This document shows, in pieces, positions 33,993 to 42,607 of a stretch of 64,000 bases of DNA; position 1 is the first letter of the stretch; each line of letters starts with the position of its first letter. The notes beneath the pieces are model-generated. The model ran no database searches, was not told the DNA's origin, and was given only the letters and a program-made list of their open reading frames with translations. A program made the translations under genes and the position numbers. The stretch is from NCBI RefSeq assembly GCF_008386495.1, contig NZ_VTHJ01000035.1, positions 32,201 through 96,200 of the forward strand, read 5' to 3'. Source of the DNA: Streptomyces tailanensis. GTDB taxonomy: Bacteria > Actinomycetota > Actinomycetes > Streptomycetales > Streptomycetaceae.

Positions 33993-35477
33993 GTGTTCCT
34001 GACGATCAGCACCACCGGTACCCCAGAGCGCCCCGCGACCGACCTCGGCTTTCTGCTGCACAAGCACCCCGACAAGGCGCAGGCGTTCTCCACCTCCTAC
34101 GGCACGGCACACGTCCTCTACCCCGAGGCGACCGCCGAGCGCTGCACGGCCGCGCTGCTGCTGGAGGTGGACGCGGTGGCGCTGGTCCGGCGCGGCAAGG
34201 GCAAGGGCCGTGGCGGCGCCCCCGACGCGGCGCTCGCCCAGTACGTCAACGACCGCCCGTACGCGGCCTCGTCCCTGCTCGCCGTGGCGCTGAGCGGTGT
34301 CTTCTCCAGCGCGATGAGCGGCCGCTGCAACGCCAGGCCCGACGCCCCGGCCCAGACCCGCCCGCTCCGCATCGAGATACCGGCACTGCCCGCCCGCGGC
34401 GGCCCCGACCTCGTCGTCAAGCTCTTCCAGCCGCTCGGCTGGACGGTCACCGCGGAGGCTGTGCCGCTCGACACCGAGTTTCCGGAGTGGGGCGACTCCC
34501 GTTACGTACGGCTGGTCCTGGAGTCGGAGTCGCTGACCCTGGCCGAGGCGCTGCGCCATCTGTACGTCCTGCTGCCGGTCCTCGACGACGCCAAGCACTA
34601 CTGGGTCGCGCCCGACGAGGTCGACAAGCTGCTGCGGGCCGGCGAGGGCTGGCTGCCCGACCACCCGGAGCAGAAGCTGATCACCAGCCGCTACCTCTCC
34701 CGCCGCTGGTCGCTGACCCGGCAGGCCATGGAGCGCCTGGAACTCGTACGGCTGGCCGAGACGGACGACAGCGAGGTCGAGGCGATCGACAACGCGGTGG
34801 AGGAGCCGGAGGACACGCCAGAGGCCGAGGAGAAGGCGACCCCGCTGGCCGTGCAGCGCCGGGACGCGATCATCGCCGCCCTCAGGGACGCCGGTGCCGC
34901 CCGCGTTCTCGACCTCGGCTGCGGTCAGGGCCAGTTGGTGCAGGCGCTGCTCAAGGACGTGCGCTTCACGGAGATCGTCGGCACCGACGTCTCCATGCGC
35001 GCCCTCACCGTCGCCTCCCGCCGCCTCAAGCTCGACCGCATGGGGGAGCGGCAGGCCTCACGCGTGCAGCTCTTCCAGAGCTCCCTCGCGTACACCGACA
35101 ACCGTCTCAAGGGCTACGACGCCGCTGTGCTCTCCGAGGTCATCGAGCACCTCGACCTGCCGCGACTGCCCGCCCTGGAGTACGCGGTGTTCGGCTCGGC
35201 CCGCCCGCGCACCGTCCTCGTGACCACCCCGAACGTCGAGTACAACGTCCGCTGGGAGACGCTCCCCGCCGGACACTCCCGGCACAGCGACCACCGCTTC
35301 GAGTGGACGCGGGAGGAGTTCCGCACCTGGGCGGCGACGGTGGCCGAACGGCACGGCTACGACGTGGAGTTCGTGCCCGTCGGGCCCGACGACCCGGAGG
35401 TGGGACCGCCCACCCAGATGGCCGTGTTCAGCGTGCGTACCACGAACGAGAACGAGAAGGAGGCGAAGGCGGCATGA
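33993..35477 (+). CDS. hen1: Hen1: RNA 3'-terminal ribose 2'-O-methyltransferase
   Basis: 494 residues. The N-terminal half (to about 250) is the bacterial Hen1 specificity/ligase-activating domain (TDLGFLLHKHPDKAQAFSTS). The C-terminal half is the SAM methyltransferase: SAM motif VLDLGCGQGQLVQAL at about 302-316, the metal-site segment VLSEVIEHLDLPRL, and HRFEWTREEFRTWA. It methylates the 2'-OH at the broken end before ligation so that the same toxin cannot cut again. The start is GTG at 33993. It shares ATGA with pnkp, its obligate partner. Confidence 0.93.
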   Translation: MFLTISTTGTPERPATDLGFLLHKHPDKAQAFSTSYGTAHVLYPEATAERCTAALLLEVDAVALVRRGKGKGRGGAPDAALAQYVNDRPYAASSLLAVALSGVFSSAMSGRCNARPDAPAQTRPLRIEIPALPARGGPDLVVKLFQPLGWTVTAEAVPLDTEFPEWGDSRYVRLVLESESLTLAEALRHLYVLLPVLDDAKHYWVAPDEVDKLLRAGEGWLPDHPEQKLITSRYLSRRWSLTRQAMERLELVRLAETDDSEVEAIDNAVEEPEDTPEAEEKATPLAVQRRDAIIAALRDAGAARVLDLGCGQGQLVQALLKDVRFTEIVGTDVSMRALTVASRRLKLDRMGERQASRVQLFQSSLAYTDNRLKGYDAAVLSEVIEHLDLPRLPALEYAVFGSARPRTVLVTTPNVEYNVRWETLPAGHSRHSDHRFEWTREEFRTWAATVAERHGYDVEFVPVGPDDPEVGPPTQMAVFSVRTTNENEKEAKAA

Positions 35478-38104
35478 GCGAGACCACCAACGGCACGGCC
35501 GAGAACACGGCCGAGGACTCGACCATGGACACTCCCAAGCGGCGCACCCTGCCCGTCACCGACCTCTCCCTCGTGGTGCTGATCGGTGCCTCCGGCTCGG
35601 GCAAGTCCACCTTCGCCCGCCGCCACTTCAAGCCCACCGAGATCATCTCCTCCGACTTCTGCCGGGGCCTGGTCTCCGACGACGAGAACGACCAGAGCGC
35701 GACGAGGGATGCCTTCGACGTGCTCCACTACATCGCGGGCAAGCGCCTCGCGGCCGGCCGCCGTACGGTCGTCGACGCGACCAGCGTGCAGCAGGAGTCC
35801 CGCAGGCAGCTGATCGAGCTGGCGCGCAAGCACGACGTGCTGCCGATCGCCATCGTGCTGGACGTGCCGGAGCAGGTGTGCGCCGAGCGGAACGCGTCCC
35901 GCACCGACCGCGCCGACATGCCGCGCCGCGTCATCCAGCGCCACATCCGCGAACTCCGCCGCGGCCTGCGGAGCCTGGAGCGCGAGGGCTTCCGCAAGGT
36001 GCACATCCTGCGAGGCGTGGAGGACGTCGAGAACGCCACGATCGTCACCGAGAAGCGCTTCAACGACCTCACCCACCTCACCGGCCCGTTCGACATCATC
36101 GGCGACATCCACGGCTGCGCGAGCGAACTGGAGTCCCTGCTCGGCAAGTTGGGCTACGTGGACGGCGCCCACCCGGAGGGCCGTACGGCCGTCTTCGTCG
36201 GCGACCTCGTCGACCGCGGCCCGGACAGTCCTGGCGTACTGCGCCGCGTGATGTCCATGGTCGGCTCGGGCAACGCGCTGTGCGTCCCCGGCAACCACGA
36301 GAACAAGTACGGCCGTTACCTCAAGGGCCGAAACGTCCAGCACACGCACGGACTCGCCGAGACCATCGAGCAGATGGAGGGCGAGAGCGACGAGTTCAAG
36401 CGGCAGGTGAGGGAGTTCATCGACGGCCTCGTCAGCCACTACGTCCTCGACGGCGGACGCCTGGTCGTCTGCCACGCCGGTCTGCCCGAGAAGTACCACG
36501 GCCGGACCTCCGGCCGGGTGCGCAGCCACGCCCTGTACGGCGACACCACCGGCGAGACCGACGAGTTCGGGCTGCCGGTGCGCTACCCGTGGGCGGAGGA
36601 CTACCGGGGTCGCGCGGCGGTCGTCTACGGTCACACCCCGGTTCCGCAGGCCACCTGGCTGAACAACACCATCTGCCTCGACACCGGCGCCGTCTTCGGC
36701 GGCAAGCTCACCGCGCTGCGCTGGCCGGAGCGCGAACTGGTCGACGTACCGGCCGAGAAGGTCTGGTACGAGCCGGCCAAGCCGCTCGCCACCGAGGCAC
36801 CCGGCGGACACGAGGGCCGGCCGCTGGACCTGGCCGACGTACACGGGCGGCGGATCGTCGAGACCCGGTACCAGAGCCAGGCGCGGGTCTCGATCCGTGA
36901 GGAGAACGCGGCGGCCGCCCTGGAGGTCATGAGCCGCTTCGCGATCGACCCACGCCTGCTGCCGTATCTCCCGCCGACCATGGCCCCGACGGCCACCTCG
37001 CACATCGAGGGCTACCTGGAGCACCCGGCGGAGGCATTCAAGCAGTACAAGGAGGACGGGGTCGCGCGGGTCGTGTGCGAGGAGAAGCACATGGGTTCGC
37101 GGGCGGTGGCCCTGGTCTGCCAGGACGCGGGCGCGGCTCGCGAGCGCTTCGGTGATGGGGGCACCTCCCGCTCGAGCGCAGCCGAGAGTGGGGGAGGCCC
37201 CACGGGCGCCCTCTACACCCGTACCGGACGCCCGTTCTTCGACGACGAGGCCCGTACCGAGGTGGTCCTCGGCCGGGTGCGCGAGGCCGTGACGGCGGCC
37301 GGTCTGTGGGCCGAACTCGACACGGACTGGATCCTGTTGGACGCCGAGCTGATGCCGTGGTCGCTGAAGGCGTCCGGGCTGCTGCGCTCGCAGTACGCGG
37401 CGGTCGGTGCCGCCTCCGGCGCGGTGTTCCCGGGCGCGCTGGCCGCGCTGGAGGGCGCGGCGGCGCGGGGTGTCGATGTGGGCGGGCTGCTGGGGCAGCA
37501 GCGGGAGCGGGCCGCCGACGCGGCCGCGTTCACCGACGCGTACCGGCGCTACTGCTGGTCGACGGACGGCCTGGACGGCGTACGCCTGGCCCCCTTCCAG
37601 ATCCTGGCGGTCCAGGGCCGCAGCCTCGCCGCGCTGCCGCACGACGAGCAGCTCGCCCTCATCGACCGGATCGTCGAGCACGACGGCAGCGGCCTGCTGC
37701 AGACCACCCGGCGCCTGTTCGTCGACACCGGCGACGAGGGGTCGGTGCGGGCCGGTGTCGACTGGTGGCTGGAGATGACCGGCCGGGGCGGCGAGGGCAT
37801 GGTCGTCAAGCCGGTCGAGGCCGTCGTACGGGACGAGGCGGGCCGTCTGGTGCAGCCCGGCATCAAGTGCCGGGGCCGCGAGTACCTGCGGATCATCTAC
37901 GGCCCGGAGTACACGCGCCCCGAGAACCTCACCCGCCTCCGCGGCCGCTTCCTCAACCACAAGCGGTCCCTCGCCCTCCGTGAGTACGCCCTGGGTCTGG
38001 AGGCCCTGGACCGGCTCGCCGAGGGGGAGCCGCTGTGGCGGGTGCACGAGGCGGTGTTCGGGGTGCTGGCCCTGGAGTCGGAGCCGGTGGACCCGCGTCT
38101 GTGA
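35474..38104 (+). CDS. pnkp: Pnkp: RNA-repair polynucleotide kinase-phosphatase-ligase
   Basis: 876 residues in three domains. The kinase has the P-loop GASGSGKST at about 37-45. The binuclear metallophosphatase has GDIHG, GDLVDRG and GNHEN at about 210-280. The ligase has its nucleotidyl Lys at about residue 538 (EEKHMGSR), with later motifs MVVKP and GIKCRGREYLRIIY. It heals and seals RNAs cut by ribotoxins together with Hen1. A dispersed repeat inserted in frame adds about 15 residues (DGGTSRSSAAESGGG) about 23 residues after the ligase lysine. No frame damage is seen. Confidence 0.94.
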   Translation: MSETTNGTAENTAEDSTMDTPKRRTLPVTDLSLVVLIGASGSGKSTFARRHFKPTEIISSDFCRGLVSDDENDQSATRDAFDVLHYIAGKRLAAGRRTVVDATSVQQESRRQLIELARKHDVLPIAIVLDVPEQVCAERNASRTDRADMPRRVIQRHIRELRRGLRSLEREGFRKVHILRGVEDVENATIVTEKRFNDLTHLTGPFDIIGDIHGCASELESLLGKLGYVDGAHPEGRTAVFVGDLVDRGPDSPGVLRRVMSMVGSGNALCVPGNHENKYGRYLKGRNVQHTHGLAETIEQMEGESDEFKRQVREFIDGLVSHYVLDGGRLVVCHAGLPEKYHGRTSGRVRSHALYGDTTGETDEFGLPVRYPWAEDYRGRAAVVYGHTPVPQATWLNNTICLDTGAVFGGKLTALRWPERELVDVPAEKVWYEPAKPLATEAPGGHEGRPLDLADVHGRRIVETRYQSQARVSIREENAAAALEVMSRFAIDPRLLPYLPPTMAPTATSHIEGYLEHPAEAFKQYKEDGVARVVCEEKHMGSRAVALVCQDAGAARERFGDGGTSRSSAAESGGGPTGALYTRTGRPFFDDEARTEVVLGRVREAVTAAGLWAELDTDWILLDAELMPWSLKASGLLRSQYAAVGAASGAVFPGALAALEGAAARGVDVGGLLGQQRERAADAAAFTDAYRRYCWSTDGLDGVRLAPFQILAVQGRSLAALPHDEQLALIDRIVEHDGSGLLQTTRRLFVDTGDEGSVRAGVDWWLEMTGRGGEGMVVKPVEAVVRDEAGRLVQPGIKCRGREYLRIIYGPEYTRPENLTRLRGRFLNHKRSLALREYALGLEALDRLAEGEPLWRVHEAVFGVLALESEPVDPRL
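37154..37197 (-). repeat. Dispersed repeat family A, copy 2, inside pnkp
   Basis: Reverse-complement copy of the element at 11784-11827, about 38 of 44 positions alike. The reading frame of pnkp passes through it. Confidence 0.75.
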
Positions 38105-38220
38105 CGCGGCTGTGGCGGGTGGACCCCCGCCTGTGAGGCGGCGTGGCCGCTGCTTGTAGGGTCGTGAGCAGGCATGGCCGTGCTCCGTGTTCGAGTGGTA
38201 CCGGAGATTCCGGCGGTGCT

Positions 38221-38256
38221 CGGGTGACGGCGATCAGAGTCGATCGCCGTCACCCG
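38221..38256. terminator. Strong hairpin downstream of pnkp
   Basis: A perfect 15-bp stem, CGGGTGACGGCGATC/GATCGCCGTCACCCG, with a 6-nt loop. It lies 117 bases after the pnkp stop and about 90 bases before the next gene, so it is a terminator for pnkp or an attenuator for the prenyl gene. Confidence 0.65.
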
Positions 38257-38295
38257 AGTCGATCTCACCGGTCATATCGGGCGCATCGGTCTCAT

Positions 38296-38328
38296 CGGTC
38301 GCGTTCGAGCATTCGGTCGCATTCGAGC
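38296..38328. repeat. 15-bp direct repeat
   Basis: CGGTCGCGTTCGAGC and CGGTCGCATTCGAGC (14 of 15 identical) are separated by three bases and lie just upstream of the next gene's start. They could be a regulator site. Confidence 0.5.
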
Positions 38329-38343
38329 TATGTGGAGATCCCC

Positions 38344-40155
38344 TTGCGTCGCACCACCACGCGATCCGGCCGGGAACGAACGGGCGGGGAGCGAGCGGCA
38401 CTCGAGGCCGCCTACGAGGAGTGCCGCCGTCTGGTCCGTGCGACCCGGCCCACCGAGCACGCCCTGATGGCGCTCATGCCGCCGTCCGCCCAACCCGTGT
38501 GCTGGGCCCTGTACGCCGCCTTCGGCCACGCCGACGACCTGCTCGACCGCTCCGAGGAGGCCCCGGACGAGCGGGGCCGCGGGCTCCGGGAGTGGCGGGC
38601 GGCGCTGGAGGCCGACCTGGCGAGCGGGACCAGCGACGACCCGATCCGCCTCGCGCTGACCGACGCGGTGTGGCACTGGGGTCTTGACCTGGCCGATCTG
38701 CTGGCCGCGCTGGACGCGGTCCAGCGGGACGACGACCGCGAGAGTGTCGCGACCTGGCGGGAGTGGCGGGAGAGGGCGCACGCCCAGAACGTCAGCTGGC
38801 CCGAGCAGCTCATGCGCATGCTGGTCCGCTCCGGACTGCCCGTCCCCGTACGCCTCCGGGACCTCCCGGGCTTCACCCGCTTCGTCGAGGGCCTGTTCCT
38901 CACCGACATGCTCCGCGACCTCCCCGAGGACCTCGACGGCGGCCACGTATGGCTCCCCACCGAAGTACTCGACCGCTTCCACGTCACCCCCGCCGACCTC
39001 CTCTCCCGCCGGTGGACCCCCGCCGTCCAGCAGTTGATCGCACACCTCGTCGGCGAGGCCCGCACCTGGCTGGAGTCGTCCCGCCGGGCGCTGCGCGCGA
39101 CACTGCCACTGGGCCCCGCGATCGTGCTCGACACCACCGTCGACCTGTTCGGCGCGGAGCTCGACGCGATCCTCCGGGCCGGCCCGGCCGTACTGCGCCG
39201 CCAGGTCCGCGTACCCGGTCACACCCGGCTGCGGATCCTCGGCCCGGCCCGGGCGAGGGCGGCGGTGGTGTGGCGGCTGACGCTGCCGCAGGCGGCAACG
39301 GCGCCCGCGAGGACGCGGACGGTGGACCGTACGGACGGGCCCCTGGCTGAAGGACCCGCCGACCCCGGACTCCTCACCACAACCCGCATCACCGACCCAC
39401 CCCTCCCCCCGCGCCCGCACCGCGACGGCGCCCGCCCCCCGGAGATAGCCCCGGCCCACCTGCCGCACCACGTGGCGATCGTCATGGACGGCAACGGCCG
39501 CTGGGCCACCCGTAACGGTCTGCCGCGCGACGAGGGCCACCGCGCCGGGGCGGTCGCGCTGCGGGACGTCGTCCAGGGCGCGCTGGAGATCGGCCTCGCC
39601 CATCTGACCGTCTACGCCTTCTCCACCGAGAACTGGAAGCGCTCACCCGACGAGGTCTCCAAGCTCTTCGCCATCATGCGCGCCGAGCTCCTCGACGGCG
39701 AACTCCTCGACCACGACGTACGACTGCGCTGGATAGGCTCCCCCGACGGCCTCCCGGACGATGTCGTCGACGTACTCCGCAGCCAGGAACACGCCACCCG
39801 CAACCGCACCGGCCTCACCCTCAACGTCTGCGTCAACTACGGCGGCCGCGCCGAACTGGCCCGAGCCGGCGCCTCATTGGCCCGCGCGGCCCTGGCGGGC
39901 GAGGTGGACCCCGCCCGAGTCTCCGAACAACTCTTCGCCGCCCACCTCCCCCACCACGCCCTGCCCGACGTGGACCTCCTCTGGCGCACCAGCGGCGAAC
40001 TCCGCGTCTCCAACTTCCTCCCCTGGCACGCCCACTACGCCGAACTCCACTTCACCGACCAGGCCTGGCCCGACGTCGACCGCCAAGACCTCTGGCACGC
40101 CCTGGAGACCTACACCCAACGCAAACGCCGCAAGGGGGGCCGGGTAGCGGAGTAG
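38344..40155 (+). CDS. Fusion of a squalene/phytoene-synthase-like domain and a cis-prenyltransferase
   Basis: 603 residues. The N-terminal half (about 20-300) is a trans-prenyl head-to-head synthase fold with both Asp-rich motifs: HADDLLDR, and FLTDMLRDLPEDLDGGHVWL. A Pro/Arg-rich linker (about 315-370) leads to a full undecaprenyl-diphosphate-synthase-type domain (about 375-600). That domain has VAIVMDGNGRWA, YAFSTENWKRSPDEV, and the C-terminal WRTSGELRVSNFLPWH. No start codon with a ribosome site lies in the linker, so one protein is made. The TTG at 38344 follows GGAG at eight bases. The order suggests coupled prenyl-chain making and condensation, but the product is unknown. Confidence 0.82.
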   Translation: MRRTTTRSGRERTGGERAALEAAYEECRRLVRATRPTEHALMALMPPSAQPVCWALYAAFGHADDLLDRSEEAPDERGRGLREWRAALEADLASGTSDDPIRLALTDAVWHWGLDLADLLAALDAVQRDDDRESVATWREWRERAHAQNVSWPEQLMRMLVRSGLPVPVRLRDLPGFTRFVEGLFLTDMLRDLPEDLDGGHVWLPTEVLDRFHVTPADLLSRRWTPAVQQLIAHLVGEARTWLESSRRALRATLPLGPAIVLDTTVDLFGAELDAILRAGPAVLRRQVRVPGHTRLRILGPARARAAVVWRLTLPQAATAPARTRTVDRTDGPLAEGPADPGLLTTTRITDPPLPPRPHRDGARPPEIAPAHLPHHVAIVMDGNGRWATRNGLPRDEGHRAGAVALRDVVQGALEIGLAHLTVYAFSTENWKRSPDEVSKLFAIMRAELLDGELLDHDVRLRWIGSPDGLPDDVVDVLRSQEHATRNRTGLTLNVCVNYGGRAELARAGASLARAALAGEVDPARVSEQLFAAHLPHHALPDVDLLWRTSGELRVSNFLPWHAHYAELHFTDQAWPDVDRQDLWHALETYTQRKRRKGGRVAE

Positions 40156-40179
40156 CCGGGGCTGCCCCGGGGCGGGGCG

Positions 40180-40312
40180 TCCACAGTTCGGCGTGCGAGT
40201 CCTCCGCGACCACCAGGCGGTCATCAAGGACCCAAAAGCCGTTGGCGGGCGCGATCTTGACGGATGCCGTGAACGGGATGATGCCAAGCTCCACCGTGTC
40301 CATGCCGAGCAT
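40180..40312 (-). pseudogene. DUF5753 (Scr1-type regulator) C-terminal fragment
   Basis: A short minus-strand stretch reads MDTVELGIIPFTASVKIAP, then GFWVLDDRLVVAEDSHAELW. This resembles the end of the DUF5753 domain found in streptomycete XRE regulators. The HTH and most of the domain are absent. It lies in the gap between convincing genes. Confidence 0.45.
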
Positions 40313-40408
40313 TCCGGTGCTCGACCAGGTGCTGTCGTACCCCCCGTGTAGCGTCCAAGCCGGAAGTCAGGCTCATGCTTTGCGGTTCATGGAGGCGGAG
40401 GCACGCGG

Positions 40409-41413
40409 ATGACGAGTACGACAGGCGAGCCCGTTGTGGCGGTGTCCCGGCGCATCGGGGCCCCGGCGGGGGACATCTTCCGGATCCTGGCCGATCCCGG
40501 ACGGCACGCGGACCTCGACGGCTCGGGGATGCTGCGCGGTGGCGTCTCGGGCACTGTGGTCTCGGGCGTTGGGGACGTCTTCGTGATGCGGATGCACTAC
40601 GAGCGCTACGGCGACTACGAGATGCACAACCACGTCGTCGAGTACGAGGCGAACCGCCGTATCGGCTGGGAGCCGAGGCCCGGTCGTGGGCACCCCGACG
40701 CCACCGCGTCCGGGGCCGCGTGGGGCCACCGGTGGATCTTCGACCTGGTCCCGGACGGGGCCGGGGCGACGGTCGTGACCGAGATCTTCGACGGTTCGCG
40801 CATGCCGGAGGACAAACGCGCGGAAGTGGACAGCGGGCGCGCGTGGTGGCACACGCAAATGGCGAGCACCCTGGAACGCCTCGCCGAACTGTGCGCCCGC
40901 CCGGTGAACCCGGAACTCGAGGCCCTCAAGGGCGCCCTGGACCGCCAGCGCGAGCACATCCTCAAGATCCTCGAAGGGCTCTCGGAGGAGGATCTGCGGC
41001 GGCCGGTGCTGCCCAGCGGCTGGAACTGCCTGGCATTGGTGCGCCACCTCACCCTGGATGTCGAACGCTTCTGGTTCCTCGGCGTGATCGCGGGCGAGCC
41101 GGATGTGGCCGGACAGTTCACGGCGGACGCGGAGACGCACTGGTACGTGCCCGAGGGCATGAGCGCCGAGGAGGTCTTCGCCGACTACCGTGCGGCCATC
41201 GTGCGCGCGGACGCCGTGCTCGCCACCGCCGCGCCCGAACAGGAGCCCGCTGCCTGGCCCGTGGAGATCTGGCCGGCCTGGCGGATGCCTGACGTGCGGC
41301 ACATCCTGATCCACGTGCTCACCGAAGTCGCCTGCCACAGCGGTCACTTGGACGCGGTGCGCGAACTGATCGACGGCACCACCTGGCTCGGCGGCAGCCC
41401 CTACGCCGGCTAG
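40409..41413 (+). CDS. SRPBCC-domain protein fused to a DinB/DUF664 domain
   Basis: 334 residues. The first half (about 5-160) is a START/SRPBCC ligand-binding fold (VVAVSRRIGAPAGDIFRILA; WGHRWIFDLVPDGAGATVVT). The second half (about 170-334) is a DinB-like four-helix bundle with His ligands in CLALVRHLTLDVERFWFLGV and ILIHVLTEVACHSGHLDAVR. It may act on or bind small hydrophobic molecules or thiol adducts. The ATG at 40409 follows GGAGGCGGAGG. It converges on the NAD-kinase-like gene across a long inverted repeat. Confidence 0.8.
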   Translation: MTSTTGEPVVAVSRRIGAPAGDIFRILADPGRHADLDGSGMLRGGVSGTVVSGVGDVFVMRMHYERYGDYEMHNHVVEYEANRRIGWEPRPGRGHPDATASGAAWGHRWIFDLVPDGAGATVVTEIFDGSRMPEDKRAEVDSGRAWWHTQMASTLERLAELCARPVNPELEALKGALDRQREHILKILEGLSEEDLRRPVLPSGWNCLALVRHLTLDVERFWFLGVIAGEPDVAGQFTADAETHWYVPEGMSAEEVFADYRAAIVRADAVLATAAPEQEPAAWPVEIWPAWRMPDVRHILIHVLTEVACHSGHLDAVRELIDGTTWLGGSPYAG

Positions 41414-41423
41414 TTCTGAGATC

Positions 41424-41691
41424 TCGCCCCCGCCGCCCCTACCCGTCCCATCCCAGGGGCTGTGCCCCTTCGACCCCCGCAGAAGAGCTCGGGAGGTCGG
41501 ATGTGGGGCGTCTGCGGGTTTGGTGTGGTTGCTCGCGCAGTTCCCCGCGCCCCTTCAGGGGCGCGGGGAACTGCGCGACAAGCCCCCAAACCCGCACCCG
41601 CCAACGAACCGACTGGACCGAGCTCGAAGGCGTGGCGGGGTCGAAGGGGCGGCAGCCCCTGGGATGGGACGGGTAGGGGCGGCAGGGGCGA
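41424..41691. repeat. Long nested inverted repeat (bidirectional terminator region)
   Basis: Outer arms of about 54 nt (41424-41477 and 41637-41691) pair with only about three mismatches or bulges. Inside is a perfect 22-bp stem (41533-41554 with 41557-41578) closed by two bases: TCGCGCAGTTCCCCGCGCCC and so on. An extra 8-bp match, GAGCTCGG/CCGAGCTC, lies between them. The region sits between two convergent genes. The inner hairpin matches the repeat at 31991. Confidence 0.85.
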
Positions 41692-41701
41692 CCTCCCCGC
41701 G

Positions 41702-42607
41702 TCAGCCCACCAACCGCAACCGCACCCTCGCCACCCCCACCCGCACCGTCTGCCCCCAGGTCAACTCCACCGCATCCCTCTCCATCCCATCCCCAAAGGC
41801 GATCAGCCGATCCGACTCCACGGTCAGCGACAACCGCCCGGACCCCCCGAGCACCCCCGCCACCATCGACGTCCCGGTCGCAGGCGACGGCCACGCCTCC
41901 CGCACGAACCACAACAACCGCGCCTCCGTCGCCGAGGGCAACTCCAGCCCGCCACCCCCACCCCGCTCCTGCCACACCGACCGAATCCACCCACTCGCCC
42001 CCGTCCCGGTCCCGACCAGCACCCCGGAAGAGGCCTGGGGCTCGACGGCACCCCTGTCGCCGTCGAGCCCCAGGCGGTACCGGGCGGTCTGATGCCCCGC
42101 GGTCCCGAGGTAGATCTCGTTGAGGGCGACGAGCCGCTGGGTGTCGTCGGCGACGGCCTCGACCATGGTCAACTCATCCACCCCACCCCCACCTCGCACC
42201 GAGGCCGCGATCAACTTCCCCGCCTCCCCGGGCCGATGCCGCACCAACACCCCCGGATTGCGCCGGGGATCCGCGTTGATCCCCACCACCGGCTGCCCGT
42301 CCAGATACTTGGCGACATTGGCCACCAGCCCGTCCTGCCCGACCACCACCACAACGTCCTCGGGCGCGAACAGAAACCGGTCCAAGTCCCCCCGCTCGAC
42401 CCGCCCCTGGCGCCAGGTCAGCGGCACGGACGACGCGACCTCGGCCAACGCCCCCCGCTCCCGCCGATGCCGCTCGGCCACGTCCTCGATGTCCCGTCCC
42501 CGCGACCGTAGAAAGAACGCGGCCTGCCCGTGCGTACCGTGCCGGGCCACCAACTCCTCGTACTCGGTGGTGCGATGAACCAACACCACCCGCGGCGCGA
42601 GACTCAC
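41702..42607 (-). CDS. NAD kinase-like protein
   Basis: 301 residues with the diacylglycerol/NAD-kinase fold: VVLVHRTTEYEELVARHG, then VVVVGQDGLVANVAKYL, VVGINADPRRNPGVLVRH, and GVLVGTGTGASGWIRSV in the second domain. The GGDG signature reads GQDG, so catalytic ability is uncertain. It starts with GTG, sharing GTGA with the SPFH gene's stop, so the two are co-expressed. A housekeeping NAD kinase is expected elsewhere. Confidence 0.75.
   Translation of the reverse strand: MSLAPRVVLVHRTTEYEELVARHGTHGQAAFFLRSRGRDIEDVAERHRRERGALAEVASSVPLTWRQGRVERGDLDRFLFAPEDVVVVVGQDGLVANVAKYLDGQPVVGINADPRRNPGVLVRHRPGEAGKLIAASVRGGGGVDELTMVEAVADDTQRLVALNEIYLGTAGHQTARYRLGLDGDRGAVEPQASSGVLVGTGTGASGWIRSVWQERGGGGGLELPSATEARLLWFVREAWPSPATGTSMVAGVLGGSGRLSLTVESDRLIAFGDGMERDAVELTWGQTVRVGVARVRLRLVG

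Noticed and set aside
35357..38047. 896-codon open frame antisense to hen1/pnkp
   Set aside because: Composition is that of a high-GC shadow frame, and the plus strand encodes two complete well-known enzymes.
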